A stretch of 64,000 nucleotides of DNA from Buddleja alternifolia (GCA_019426215.1 CM033408.1:23566375-23630374); one strand, 5' to 3'; shown: positions 32,201 to 45,452, counted from the stretch's first letter. The notes: a model not told the origin generated them from the letters alone. Program-made: numbers and translations.

Positions 32201-34358
32201 CACTTTGCCGTTCCTAGGTACCATGAATCACCCTTGGTCAGACAGGCAATTTCATATTTCGAACAGTCAAAGGGCAAAGGCTGAAGCTCTAATTCGAAAT
32301 CAAGCTTCCTGCCAGGTTCTTCCTTGTTTTGTACCAATTTTCTATAGAGTCCTTCGAGTAGAAACATGCTTTGTGGACTTCTGGAATGCTGTCTTGAGAC
32401 ATAGTTACTCAAGACAGATTATTCGAAAGCAAATCATCGATATTACCAGGCTCTGTGCTGGTACAGTGAACATGGCTCAACTCTCGAGCCTTTTATCGAA
32501 TGAGGTAACTATATGTCTTCTTGAGTTTCTTGCACTTCAAATACTCTTCGAATTACATTCTCACATTTCTCCCGTAGGATAACGACTACATCATCCCGTA
32601 CTCCCTGACTTCGGGTTGGAGGTTCGAGCTAAATGACCCCCCAAGTCCAGGAAACTGTTGCACTATCTTAAGCTCTTCGAGCATCATCTACTGCATCTGA
32701 GCTCCCTGTCGTTCCAACTCCCACTTCTCGAAAAAGGGATACAATTACCATTTGAGAACCCTCTACTTCAATTCTCCGAGAAGAGACTCCTCAAATACTT
32801 GGAGAAGGTGAAGGTGAAGAGGATGTCATAGACCCATACGCTCTTCTGCCAAGAAGTAGAAAACGTTCCCGCTTGCAAGGGTCTCCCGGAGCCTCAGGCA
32901 AACTCTTAATTTATGATAATTTTTACCTCGTTGATTTACATTTCATTCAAAAGTTATTCATACTTATGTATTTTATTTGTATAGGCTCTTCGAGTGGAGC
33001 TGCTATTTTCGAAGCCGGTACATCAGTCATTGAGGCTGACATTATGGGTACCTCCGAGACCAATCTTGAGGGAGCTTCGTCCAGACTCTTATCTGGAACT
33101 CAGCAAATGTCAATCGAAGGAGACCTTGAAACGAGCAACCCCGAAGGTATATAATTTGTTTTTTATATTTCTTTAGAAAATTACTCCGAAGTCTCTTTAT
33201 GTGATATAGAAATTGGTGCCTTGCAGTCGTTCCTACTGACATTTCCCCCTTCTCTCCCACTCAAGAAAGCTCACTGCGAGTACAGAGGTTATCATCAGTA
33301 CCACCCCTGGCCCTTCAAGGGCTTCTTTGTCAGGTAAATTCTTGTAGCCCTTGTATGTTTTAAATCTTCGAGAGGATCTCAATATTTATATTCATGACAT
33401 TTCTTTCAGGGCCCTTCCTTCTCGAAAACTTAGGCATAGGGCCTTATCTTTTCGAATACTTAGGCATTCCTAGCTTGCCATCATCAGTGAGGCTTTCTTT
33501 TGGCACCACGACATGAATGTCTACTATCATTGTGGATCCATCTATCCTTTACAACATTGGCACGAATCTTGCCCTTGGATCCCAAGTTCGGCCTACTCCT
33601 GACTCTTCCCTTGAGTCTCCTCTTCAATTCGAATAGAAGAAATTGAAGATGCTCCTCCTTCGACGAGTCTTCCTGGACCAGTTGTGGATCCCGGTCCTTC
33701 AAGCTCTATGGTTCTCGCCGCCCCATCCGAAGGTATGCGTCTATTTATCATATGTATGGCACTTCGTTATCTTCTTTAAGTTCTTTGACTAATTTCGTGG
33801 TTTCATCTTCAGGGGATGTGGCTCCGGTGTCATTTTCTCAGGTTGTTTTACACGAAGCCCTTTATGACATAAGACATAGGCTTACTAATTCTCGGTTACT
33901 AGAAGAGCTCCATTTTCTTCTTGATGAAGCGGCTTCGAGGATGGCTGATCAGTGGTTACCTATGTTTCGAACAACACGCGAAGTTTTCGTGAACAGTCTT
34001 GCCAATCTTCGTGCTTTTGTTAATCAAAGCATAAATCCTTTCGAAGGAGCGGTGCCTCCTGGCCATGCCCAGCAAATGGATCAACTCTTTAACCAGGTCA
34101 CTGTTCAGAGAATTCTCGAGCGGATTATTTGGCTTGGATTACGGTACTAGATGCCCAGACCTCCAATCTTCAACTCGAAGGGATCGCTTGGCCAGTTTAG
34201 TCGACCAGGTCAATAAAGACTTATCAGTTTTGAATGATCAAATTACCGCGGTAACCTACGAGCTCGAAGAAGTAGTCAAACCTGCTCTGCACGAGAGAGA
34301 CGCTTTCGATGCCGCCCTAGACGTATTGGCTACCTCTTTGTATTTTATTAAGTCTTAG
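29245..34358 (+). pseudogene. Plant mobile domain (PMD) gene antisense within the gypsy element
   Basis: Starts MANSHDLSHLV. After removing the solo LTR (29586-31008 plus one target copy) the frame runs on without a break into NGWIGATDAYSWFERLG, then ALAYSWHSSYNCFILP and TINLEDVALVTDLSSTGATL, the W-rich and LEDVA..TGL core of the PMD (aminotransferase-like) family. Later come LASLVLAHFYR, WIFLYYPELL and VYNPQ|LCSRQFGITQ. Two 73-bp GT-AG introns are clear: 32093-32165 and 32505-32577; further ones are likely at about 32900-32985 and 33147-33225. The C-terminal part (33750-34358) is helical and possibly coiled-coil. Lesions: the inserted LTR, a frameshift near 31500, and stops near 31795 and 34148. 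The gene is convergent with pol, whose end lies 190 bp away. PMD proteins act in silencing and meristem maintenance when encoded by the host; here it is a retrotransposon passenger. Confidence 0.8.
29586..31008 (-). mobile_element. Solo LTR interrupting the PMD gene
   Basis: 1,423 bp; on plus it begins TGACACG and ends CCTATCA, flanked by AGGAC at 29581-29585 and 31009-31013. It is homologous, in inverse orientation, to 37320-38508. The orientation is taken from the TATA box and CTCTGTGGGTTCGAC string of the other copy. Its excision restores the PMD frame exactly. Confidence 0.9.
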
Positions 34359-34548
34359 ACATTTTCGAGTGATGTACTTATTACATTTCTTACTTTAGTT
34401 GTAAGAGATTTTTGCCCGTTTCGGGTAATCTTTCGAATATAAGAGTTTCATTTTCTTTCCATATACTTGGTGTGTATTTCTTTAAATACTTTGCGTTTAG
34501 AGCTCTCCCATATTCATTTCCATTTAAATATTAAAGCTTAAGAGAATT

Positions 34549-35067
34549 TCATGATAACTTATTCGAAATTAAAAATGGTCTCTCCCACTTAGGTGACCAT
34601 TTTCCGTAAAAATGGTCTTTTGACCCTTCGGGTAAAATCATTTTCCACACTAAGTCCCCTATTTCGAAAGATCTTGTCTTTACCTTTTTATTATAACATT
34701 TCTCGATCTTCTTCTGTTGAGATTCGATTTGTTGCAAAGCTTTAATTTGTAAATTTTCATGATCTAATTTTTCGATGTTCATATTTTTGACATATTCTTC
34801 CGTTGTAAGATGCATTTGTTCGCAAATTCTTCTTGATTTTACACTGATTTTCATAGGAATGACAGCTTCATGACCATAGACCAATTGAAACGGAGATATC
34901 TCCAAACTATCCTTTTTGATTGTTCTTAAAGCCCATAATGTATCAATTAGCAGTTCGTGTCAAATCCTGGGGTTATTCCCTATCATTTTTGAAATACAAC
35001 CTTCAATCAATTTATTTGACGATTCGGCCTGCCCATTTGCCCGGGCATAATACGGTGTTGAATTTAA
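34549..35067 (-). pseudogene. Gypsy integrase, C-terminal part
   Basis: Continues the integrase frame broken at 51684 by the copia element: LLNSTPYYARANGQAESSNK, the catalytic-core end with its conserved glutamate in GQAES, then SPFQLVYGHEAVIP and a lysine-rich tail with GDLVW and GKWSPKWERPF. One in-frame TGA lies near 34963. Joining to the other half across a single TAAAA copy keeps the frame. Confidence 0.9.
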
Positions 35068-35072
35068 TAAAA

Positions 35073-36624
35073 TGTTGGTCCTAAGTGGCATACGAAAGGG
35101 TCTAAAAGGGGGGGGGGGGTTGAATAGATCCTGAAGTCTTTTTCGATTTCAAAAAGATTCGTATTAAAATTATGGTTTTAGACGCTTGAAGTGTCTAACG
35201 CTTGACTTAAGCGTTGACTTAAAAATCTAGGCGCTTTGATGAAGCGTCTAACGAAGACTGTTTTTAAAAAGTTAACTTAGATTTCAAGACTTGAATACTA
35301 CAACCAAATAGGTTTGAGTATTCACTTCTTTGATCAGTGTTAGCACAGCCGAATAATTTTTGGAGTCTTCTATTTGAAAGCTTTAGCGTCACAGAAAGTG
35401 TATGTAGTTGCCTAGCGTTTGATTAAGTTTTACTTTATCAGTTTATGATATGACAATATGAATGCTGAAAGTAAAGTAAAAAACAATATTTGTAAGGTTC
35501 GTTGGGTGGTGTAATCCCAACTACGTCCTTCTTCTCTTTGAACACTTGGAGACAATCCACTAAAATGACTCTCAAAGAATCACACAGAATCTTCTACAAA
35601 TTAGGCAGAGATGGATGTCGATGACTTGAGCTCCTTGATCACACAGATTTCTACTCCAAATCACTTCAATCCCCTTACTTCTTTCACCCAGATATACGAA
35701 AAGTATCCAACTTCGACTTCACACAGATCGCGAGGCTTGGATAGGGGTTTTTCGAAAAGGATTGTTTGATTTTGATAAAGTTCAAACAACTAGGAATATC
35801 TCAGTAGTAATGTGGGTTTCTCTGAAGAGAATGTTTGAGATATTGGTTGACTGTCTCAGGATTTGAAGAAAAGCAAAGAGAATATTTTCTTGAAAATTCT
35901 GGCTTTTCTGAGATTGTAAGGAACGAGACTTCAATGCAACAGCAATTCAACTTGATAATTGTTCTCTCTGTTTGGCTTGTTGTTGAAGTCCTATTTATAG
36001 GCATTCTTGGAAAAAGTATCCGATTAACACATGCATGAGCGCGTGTCTCTCACTTCCTCGAGTGAACAACTTTTGTCCTTTTTCCTGAAAATCTGCTGCA
36101 CAAAAGTTGGTGCTGCAGTCTTTGAAAAGTTGACAGTCCAATAGGGTGGCTTCTCCGTACCTCTGAAAGTGCTTATCACATTTAATGCTCTTATCAGCAT
36201 TTAATGCATTTGAACTAAATGCCCGTTGGCACTTAATGCATTGAGAATATTTGCATTAAAACTCCTTCTGGACTTAGAAATAAATTTAGATGAAATCAGT
36301 CATTGATAGACTCTTATTCAACCTTGAATCACTTTTATCCTATAAGGTGACGTTTGGTGTAGCTGGTCATTCTAGACGCTTGGAATCTTCATCTTTATTC
36401 AGACTTCAGGCGCCTGAGTCTTCAAACTTTACTTCTGATAAACTCACTTAGAACATATCAGACGCTCAGTCTAAGACAACTTAACCTAACAATCTAGAAT
36501 AAAAATAAAACAAAGCCTATTACAAATCTAACGCTTCAAAGCTGAAAACAAACTTATATATTTTGGGGTCTAACAAAAAGTCCTAATTGTCATCATCAAA
36601 ACATCTAACAAGAAATTCCTAACA
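35073..36624 (-). repeat. 3' LTR of the copia element
   Basis: 1,552 bp, matching 50129-51678 throughout with scattered substitutions, including the G-run near 35110 and repeated GACGCTTGA/GCGTCTAACG-like words. Small frames such as 35801-36004 occur in both LTRs and are not genes. Confidence 0.95.
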
Positions 36625-36637
36625 ATTTCCCCTTTTT
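36625..36637 (-). promoter_or_regulatory. Polypurine tract of the copia element
   Basis: On minus CAAAAAGGGGAAAT immediately precedes the 3' LTR start TGTTAGG. Confidence 0.8.
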
Positions 36638-36853
36638 GATGATGGCAATACTTACTCTTTTATAGTTCAAGAGTTAGACAGCCACAATAAAAGTTAGCTT
36701 TGATTAGATAAGGTTAGTTAAAGTTAGTTACGCTTCAACGAGATGTTTCAGCTGAAAAATGCATTTTATATATATCAAAGATTACAAGCATTTTTACAAC
36801 TAAACAAACAAAATATAAGAGACAAGAATATAGATAATGCAAATCAAAAAGCT

Positions 36854-39800
36854 TTAATGACTTGATCGAACTTTGTATCGCTTGGGCATTTCAGCTCGGA
36901 TAGCTTCAGTCAGATTTTCTTCTAAGGTCATCATCGCTTCATGATCTTTGTTGATTATGAGCTTATTTTCTTCTTGTTGTCTCTTCTTGAAAGCAGTAAA
37001 GTGTTTATCCCAATCAGTTGGATCAATACCAATATACCTTAGGCATTTTCTGAAAGTTAGGATGAAGTCAGACATCTGCCTCTCTTTAGCTAAAATTCTT
37101 GGATCTGAAGGTTCTGGAATAGATGATCTTTGAAGAGGGATGTCAAACTGTTCTAACATTGCTCTTGTAGGTATTGGTAGATTTGGATATAGTGCTCTTA
37201 GATTCCCTTAGTGTTCTACTAGGCGCTCCAGCAGAGTCACTTACTTTAAAGCAGTTATCCAAGATGGGAGACTTAGCGCAGAAAGAGAGGCTAAGACTTG
37301 ACGCTTAAGAGGCGGAGGCTGATAAGCTTGAGTTTTACGTGTTTTAGGGCCCAAAAATTGTTTGATTTAGAGTTGATTATGAGTGATTTTTACCACTTGT
37401 GGCTTTGATATGTTTGTTAAATGAGTACAGGGGTAAAAACCTAACAATCGAGCGAAAGGAGCCGAAAAACATAAAAATTTTCTACACTGCAATCACAGTC
37501 CGGACGTGGCCAAAATACAGTCCGGACGTTGACTGGTCAACGTACGTATGTGGAAAAAATGCAGTCCGGACGTGAGAGGCGGCTGGACGAGTTTTGGAAA
37601 GTTGTCATTCCTAATTCAACTAGGAGGCCTGGAGATCATCATCTATAAATACATCCTCTTCCAACATCACTAGGGTGCGAAATTTTCAGCTTTGAAAGAG
37701 AGTTTGGAGCCAAGAAACGAGCAAGACGAAGAGAACGACGATTCTACACGAATTCATCAATTCGTAATAGGGAGAATTTTATTTTCTAGATTATTTATCT
37801 ATGAATAATTCTACGATTTTAGTTGTCTTTCCAATTATGTATGAACTAATTTATTTAAACTAAGGCCATGTGAATGCCAATTTTATGAGTTTATATATAT
37901 GAAGTAATTTCTCGTATTAATTCTAGTATTGCTTTGTGTATTGATTTTGTGCGTTTATTCCAATCATATGCCTGATCAACATATGCTTGTTAATTAGCCT
38001 AGTTTATGATTCGAGAGAATATAGATTAGGGCTCAAAGAAATCATCACATCATCCGAAAAACATGAGGAATTGCTCCTAGAGATAGGTAAACGTGAATGC
38101 ATGGTTAATGATTTGATTCTCGGATAGAATTATTTAGAGAACCGTCACGTAATCATTGGATTATTACGGCCGAGAGATCGGCTAGTAATTAATTAAGGTT
38201 TTTTCCACCAAAGCAATAGTAGTCTAATTATTCGAATAATCACTCATATATATTAACGAGTAATAACGGTTGAAGCATGTGCCTTAGTTGCTTTCTCACA
38301 TAAGAATCTTAATCAATTTGTTAAGTATCGTTTTCACTTTTTCGGTGTCAATTAATCATCCTCTTTTGATTTAATTTTAATTGCTTTTAACTTGTTAAGT
38401 TAAAATACGAGTCTCTGTGGGTTCGACATCCCGGATTTAAAAATTCACTTTATTACTACACACGACCAGTCCACTTACTATTTAAACACGTAAGGATTTT
38501 TCGTGTCAGAGGCTCTTGAGCTCTTGAACTAGACGCTTTCCTCTTTTCTCATTTCTTCTTCTCTTCCCCCTTATTGCCATCATCAGACTTCAGAAAGTGT
38601 TCTGTAAGTAAACTGACCTGATGAGCAATCTGAGACATAGAGTCTGTAATGTCGTCCAGACTCTTGTCGAAACGTTCCTGCAGTACGAGGAGCTTGGCGC
38701 TGGTAGCATCATTCAGGGATGTCTCTAGGGTGTCGAGGCGTTTTTCAAATGCTTCTTTCATGCCAAGTTGGTTGGCCTGATTAGCATCGTGCATTTCTTG
38801 AAAAGTTTATCTACACTCACCAACAGCCGCTTGAGCTGAGCTACGCATATGAGCAATCTAAGCGCTCATAACGTGAGACTCAATCTTTGCCAAATCTTCT
38901 TTAATCTAGTGAAAGGATTCTTCATTCTGAGTAGCATGAGCACTGATATCCTCCAGAACAGATTTGAGCAAAGGACCAAAAGATTGACTCTCATCTGATT
39001 GAACCGCTTGAGGAGTCGGTCGCTTGAATCTGGATGAGTGTTTGAGAGAGTCAATGGGAACTTGATACGCTGGATTGAAGACAGTATCTCGTATGTCAAG
39101 AGAGAGATCCTCAGCAATATCAGCAGCAACAGGTTCAAGAGCGTCAGGAATATCCTCTGGTTGAGACGCTTGAACAGGTTCTTCAGTAGACGCTGGAAAA
39201 TTGGCAACTTCAGAAGTGGACGCTTCAATTGCCTTAGCAGGGGCTTCCTCTAGCGCTGACTCTGTTTGGCGAAAGTCATCGAATTGGAAGTTCCAATTTG
39301 CTACATCGGCAAGAGAAGTGGACGAAGCTTCCAAAAGTTCAGTGAGTCTGGATCTAGAACAGCAAGAGCCAGAAATAAATGTGCGAAGAGGACTATCAAT
39401 GGCCCGGATGTGCATGGGACCAATGATATCAAGCACATGATGCGGAAAAACTTTGGACGGCGCTTGACAGATAGAGAAAAAGGAATCTGGAGAGTAATTT
39501 CTAGAAAATCCAATCAAGCAATCAGAGGGAAGAGACTTGAGACGCTGATCTTCGGGCACGTAAGCAGCATAGTACTCTTCTAAATATGGATAGATCGCTT
39601 GAGGTAGTCCCTGATTTCTTTCTAGCAGTGAGAGGATGAATTCATAATGATTAAGTACCTCTTTGCGGATAGAAGGGAGCAGTGGATATCCTCGAAATGC
39701 ATTGATGACGGAGCCGTTCCATTGTCTGAGATTGGCAGTGAAGATTTTGTCGAAATGAGATAATGGAGTCATAATCTTCACCATCAAGTTAAAATTATCT

Positions 39801-42197
39801 TCGCAGTGGCTGGGAGCGAAATTCAGGCTAGTAATTTGAGTACTGCCACTGGTAGACGCTTGAGCGTTGAAATGTAGAGGAGTAATGGACAGTCTGTGAA
39901 GCTCTTGACGCAGACAATGTTCAATTTGATGTCTAATTAGTGGGAGCTTGAGAACAGGTCCAACTCTCTGTTGACGCTTCTTGTCATGCATGCCTATGCC
40001 AAACAAATGGGGAGCTTGAACTAATTCTGAGAAAGTGTACTTGTTTCCCACGTACGCTTCAACCCAATTGACTTCGTTCATGCAGTAGTCTGTGCCAGCG
40101 TTGACAATAGCTCTAATGCCTTCATGGTGAATGTCTCTGATAGATTCAAAGCGATATCTATCAGGTTGGTAGTTGGCATTCCAGACGCTATCAAAATATG
40201 CATCATCTTCAATCTGGATCAGATCTGTGAGAGATTCGAGACGCTCACCGGCATGAACTGCTTTATTTTTCCATAGGCGAAGTGGATTGACCAAAGCTAG
40301 ATTTTCAGGACTGTTCGCAATATGAGGAAAGTGTGTGTAGCCTTCTTGGTTCAAGACTGCCTCTGATGGATTGAGAAAGCTAGGGCGAAGTGGCTCATAC
40401 ACACAAATATTGTAGTCCCTGAGAGCAAAACCTGAAGGCTTGCTGTGGCCACAGTCGAGGTAATACGCCAGATCCACATCACATCTAGAAGTTGTTCCTC
40501 CTTATCTGTCTTGTTGAAGAATGAGAGAAGATGGTATTTGACCAGGAGTTTTTTGTAGTTGAATGGCCATATAATATTTCCTCTCAATTTCTGTCATCTC
40601 AGTGTTAAACACTATATCCCTGATTTTATTGTCAATGTCAATCAGCAGGGCAATCTCATTCTCAGCAGCAATATATTTGTCTTCATTATAGCCGGCAGGA
40701 ATGAAATCTTCTTCCAGCGCTGCGGGCATGTAGTTGATTGAATGATCAATCGTCTTCAGCATGTCCAGTTGGAAGAAGTGTCTTGGCTTTGTAACGTCTT
40801 CAGCAACGCTCTGACCTTCTGAGTGTGCCTCTGTTATATCCAGAACAGGGATTGATGACTGAACCTCTTTGAGAGCAGGTTGCTCAGTTTCAGTTGCAGC
40901 AGCTTCTGCGGCAACGTCTTTGGCAATCGCCACAACTTCTGTCATCTCAACATCTAGATTGACATCTGTTAATGCTTCAACAGCAGCTGGAACTAAAGCC
41001 TGAGAACTTGTCTCAACAGCAACACTTTGAGTGCTTGGCTCAACAGCAACTTGAGCGCTTGGCTCAATAGTCTCAGACTCTTCAGGAACAGGAGCAGCTC
41101 GACGCTTGCTTGTCCTGGAACGCTTGAAGATTTTCTTCAGGTTGACTCTTTCAACGAGTTTGAGCGCTTGAGCAGGAGGAGCAGCAGCTGGTTCATCGAA
41201 TTCAATTTGTTTGATGATTCCTTCTAGCTTCCTCCGCTTGAGAGGTAACTTGTCCTGTGCATCCTCATCAGTTTCCTCATCATTCTTCTAAGGAGCAGGA
41301 ACAACTTGTGCCTTGGGCTTCCTAGGAGCCCTATTCTTGGTAGCAGCCGGACGCTTCACGACTTCCTCTTGAGCAGGACGCTCAGCCTCTTCATCAGACG
41401 CTTCACGTACAGTCTGATGCTCAGAAAGTGGTTTAGCAGCACCACCAACTTTGGGAGGATTGAATAGATTGGTCAGAATCCTTCTTCCCAAAAACTTGGT
41501 TTTATTCAGCGGGAGACCAGATGAGCAAACACAGTCTGATCTGTACAGAAGGTCACTCAAAACAAGTCCATATGATTTATTTGGGGTGTTCAGACAGTCC
41601 CGAAACCTTCCAAAGATGTACTCACTCCAGTTGATTTTGATGGAGAGAAGTACAGCAGTCATCATTTGAAATTGTGTGGGGTTGACCTTATCAAATGTGC
41701 CCACTCTGCATTCAATAATCTTACTGCAAAAATCAGCCAACAGTCTGTACTGAGATACTAGATCTTTCTTTTCAAAGTGATGGGTGTAGGGTACACCATC
41801 GTACGCTCTCATAACCGTCCATGCTTCCTTGATTTGTGCCAGAGTGACACTATCCAGTGCATCACCTTTATTAGGAAGATTGAAGTTCTTTGCAATGGAG
41901 TCAGCAATCAATACAAATTCTTTTGCTGGCTCTTTCTTGGACATAGGGAGGAGGCAAGAGATAGACTTCTTGTCCTCTGAGAGTTTTGCAGTCCTCCAGA
42001 AAGTATCAACTTCCATCGGAAATAAACATGAGTACTGTGTTAAGAAATTCTTGAGTCCAGCCTTTGTAATAGTATCCATCATATCATGCAGGTTGATCTG
42101 GGGGTTGATCATACAAGAATTTCCAATCGACAACAAGGCCTTCAGTAACCTTGATGATAGACTCGGCAGAAGTAGATGAAGCTTTCTTTGGTGCCAT
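36854..42197 (-). pseudogene. Third ORF of the copia element (function unknown)
   Basis: A minus-strand frame downstream of pol, starting MAPKKASS at 42197, with a frameshift before 42136 and then one long frame broken by stops at 41288, 40502, 38906 and 38549. The solo LTR 37320-38508 plus one target copy is 1,194 bp, a multiple of three. The largest open piece is 523 codons (40477-38906). The N-terminal part has a globular look (NPQINLHDMMDTI ... INWSEYIFGRF). The middle is rich in A, E, P, S and T. A K/E-rich coiled-coil-like stretch follows (KRLDTLETSLNDATSAKLLV) and the end is basic. Position and orientation match the env-like or extra ORF of Sireviruses, but I see no clear signal peptide or membrane segment, so an envelope role is not claimed. 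Confidence 0.7.
37320..38508 (+). mobile_element. Solo LTR in copia ORF3
   Basis: 1,189 bp; begins TGATAAGC and ends CGTGTCA, flanked by GAGGC at 37315-37319 and 38509-38513. It has a TATA box (TCTATAAATACATCC near 37650) and the CTCTGTGGGTTCGACATC string near its 3' end. Same family as 29586-31008, opposite orientation. CAGTCCGGACGT is repeated three times near 37497-37571. Confidence 0.9.
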
Positions 42198-43026
42198 TTC
42201 GTGAAAGTATAGTGAACTAAGATTTTCTTTTGCTTTGAGAGAGATAGAAATTTGCAGAAATTTTTGAGTGAAAGTGAATGATTTTTCTACAGAAATTGTG
42301 TTTTAAATGACACAGTAAAGAATTTTGAAACTTGTGTTCTCTAGTCTCTGTAGGATTTAGACACGTGTAAGGACTTTTTAATCTCAGCCATAAATTCATT
42401 AACTGCGAACGCGAGTTTTGTGTAAGAGAGAGAAGTTACATTTAGTAATTCTCATATACAATGATTTGACATCCGAGTTTAAAAAAAATGAAAAGAAAAT
42501 GTTTGGTATTTTCAGAGTGTAACACACGCTCCTGATGGTACACTGACACGTACACAAACACGTGCTATCTCTGAACCGTCATTTTAAAAGTTTTGATTAC
42601 TCGCCAGTTTGATGTGATAGAAGCGTGTGAGTAGAGTACAAAATAGACTTTTGAGTCTACCCACTACTTCAAAAAGCTTGTAAAATTTATGCATGACTGT
42701 TAAAAATATTTTTATATTAAGAGTTGAATGGAATTGGTTCAACGCTTAACTGATATCACTGGTTGATATATCATTAGAAAATTAGACGCTTAGGATTGAA
42801 AAGACTTTTTATGTTTGAGCATCCAATATTTTATGCATAAGTAGTACTGAGCGTTGATGATCATGCATCTGAAAATTTTGATCATTGACGTTTGCAGTTA
42901 TGGTCAAGTGCAACTTTAAGGTTCCTCCTAAATTTGATAACTTGTACCAATTAGGAAAATCTTTTAGACATAAATGAAGTGGATTCCCCCTAAATTATAT
43001 GTCTAATAAAATATGATGCAAAATGA

Positions 43027-45452
43027 TTAAGCGTTTAAATCAATCATACCTAATTCACTTCTCAAAGTGAGAAAACGTTGTTCGTTGAGTGCTTTAGTGA
43101 AGATATCTGCCAATTGTTTGTCAGTTCCAATGAAGTGCATGGAGATATCTTTCTTTTGAACGTGGTCACGAAGAAAATGATATCTAATGTCAATGTGTTT
43201 GGTTCTGGAATGAAGAACAGGGTTTTGAGTCATGTCTAGAGCACTTTGGTTATCACAATGAATGAGGATTGGACCTAGGATTATTCCATAATCCCTAAGT
43301 TGTTGCCTCATCCATAACACTTGTGCACAACAACTTCCTGCAGCTACATACTTAGCTTCGGCTGTGGAGGTAGCTATGGATTGTTGTTTCTTACTATGCC
43401 ATGAAACTAACCTGTCACCTAGAAATTGACATGTACCACTAGTACTCTTACGATCTATTTTGCAACCTGCAAAATCTGCATTTGAGTAACCAATTAGTTC
43501 AAAAGGAGAGTCCCTTGGATACCATAAGCCCACATTTTGTGTGTCTTTTAGGTATTTAAGGATCTTCTTGGCAGCACTTAAGTGTGACTCTTTAGGATCA
43601 GCTTGAAATCGTGCACACATGCATACCGAAAACATAACATCAGGTCTACTAGCAGTAAGATAAAGAAGTGATCCAATGATACCTTTATAATTAGTGATAT
43701 CAACTTTCTTTCCACTTTCATCTTTATCTAACTTAAGCGTTTGGCTCATTGGAATTTTTGAATATGATGCATTTTCCATACCAAATTTCTTAATCATATC
43801 TCTTGTATATTTAGCTTGGTTAATAAATATGTCATTAGGGAGTTGTTTAACTTGTAATCCTAAGAAGAAAGTTAATTCACCCATCATGCTCATTTCAAAT
43901 TGTTCTGGCATCATTTTCGAAAATTTCTCACACAGACGCTTGTTAGTAGAACCAAATATAATATCATAAACATAAATTTGGACTAAGAGAGTATCTTCGT
44001 CACTGGTGATTTTAAATAACGTTGTATCAACGCTGCCTTTTGAAAAGCCTTTACCAATGAGGAAGATAGAGAGAGTGTCATACCATGCTCGGGGTGCTTG
44101 CTTAAGCCCATAAAGTGCTTTGTCTAGCTTGTAAACCATACCCTTACCATGATTGTTGATGAATCTTGGTGGTTGCTCTACATATACCTCTTCTTGGAGT
44201 TTACCATTCAGGAAAGCACTCTTCACGTCCATCTGATACACCATGAACTTGTTGAACACTGCATACGCTAGAAACATGCGGATTGCTTCAAGACGAGCGA
44301 CAGGAGCGTATGTCTCATCAAAGTCAATACCCTCTTCTTGGCAATATCCTTGAGCTACTAGTCTGGCCTTGTTCCTTATCACAATCCCATTCTCATCCAT
44401 CTTGTTTCTATAAACCCATCTAGTCCCAATAACTCCTTGGTGAGTTGGTCTTGGCACTAGTGTCCAAACCTATTTCGTTCAAACTGATTAAGCTCTTCTT
44501 GCATGGCTTCAATCCAACTTGGGTCGCTTAGCGCTTCATCCACTTTCTTAGGTTCCATGTGAGATAAAAAGCTTGCAAACATAGCCTCATTGAACGTAGC
44601 GGCTCTAGTCCTAACAAGCGCTTCAATATCTCCAATAATTTGCTCAGGTGGATGATCACGTAGCATAGTCTATCTGGTTGGAAAGGGTTAAGCGGTTGAA
44701 CAGACACTTGACGATCAGACGCTTGACTATTCTCTTGCGTAGGCGCTTCAAGTTCACAGATCTTTGTTTGCTCTTAATGATCACTTTCTTCATGATCATC
44801 AACATTTCTTACAATATTGTCCATGTTAACCTCACGAGTAATCTTAGGAGGTGGCACTGAGATCTCATCATCGTCGTCACTGTCATCGATAGTAATCTTA
44901 GACGCTTGATGACATAGATCTTCAACTCCTACATCATTCACATTAACCTTACTCGGTTCTTGGTTAGCATTATCAAAAACAACATGAATAGATTCCTCAA
45001 CTTTCGATTTGATCTTATTTAGGATGCGAAAATTCTTTCCATTCTTGGCGTAGCCTAGAAAGATTTCCTCATCCGCTTTAGAATCAAATGTCTTTAGACT
45101 TTGGGATCCATTATTATGGATAAAGCATTTAGAACCAAAGATGTGAAAATATGAAACATTTGGCTTACGTCCATTCCATAGTTCATATGGAGTTTTCCCA
45201 TGTTGTTTGTTGATCATACAGCGATTTTGAGTGTAACATGCAGTGTTGATCGCTTCGGCCCAAAACCTAGGAGCAAGCTTGGATTCTGCTAACATTGTCC
45301 TAGCGGCTTCCTTGAGCGTTCGGTTTCGGCGCTCAGCAACACCATTTTGTTGGGGAGTTCTGGGAGCAGAATACTCATGATGTATCCACTATCGAAGTAC
45401 CACACAGATGTATCGGTTCTAGCTCTAGGTACCTGCAATCAAAAGGGAAGTT
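43027..45452 (-). pseudogene. Copia pol remnant (protease trace, integrase end, RT, RNase H)
   Basis: Reading on minus: WYFDSG, the copia protease active-site string, joins at about 45385 directly to HHEYSAPRTPQQNG, the end of the integrase core. Most of protease and integrase is therefore deleted. Integrase C-terminal sequence follows (45295-44774), then a frameshift and the RT-RNase H frame 44457-43027 (476 codons). This has DVKSAFLNG at about 77-85, QAPRAWYD, RNase H ([31 protein letters not shown]) and the LADIFTK end. The RT active site reads YVYD (162-165) where YVDD is expected, so the first catalytic aspartate is lost. Non-functional. Confidence 0.92.

Noticed and set aside
29245..34358. 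Intact host PMD gene trapped between transposons
   Set aside because: It lies inside the GGTAC-bounded gypsy insertion between pol and the 3' LTR and carries frameshifts and stops; it is element cargo.
36854..42197. Host gene for the large minus-strand frames
   Set aside because: They lie between copia pol and its 3' LTR in the same orientation and share one frame, so they belong to the element.
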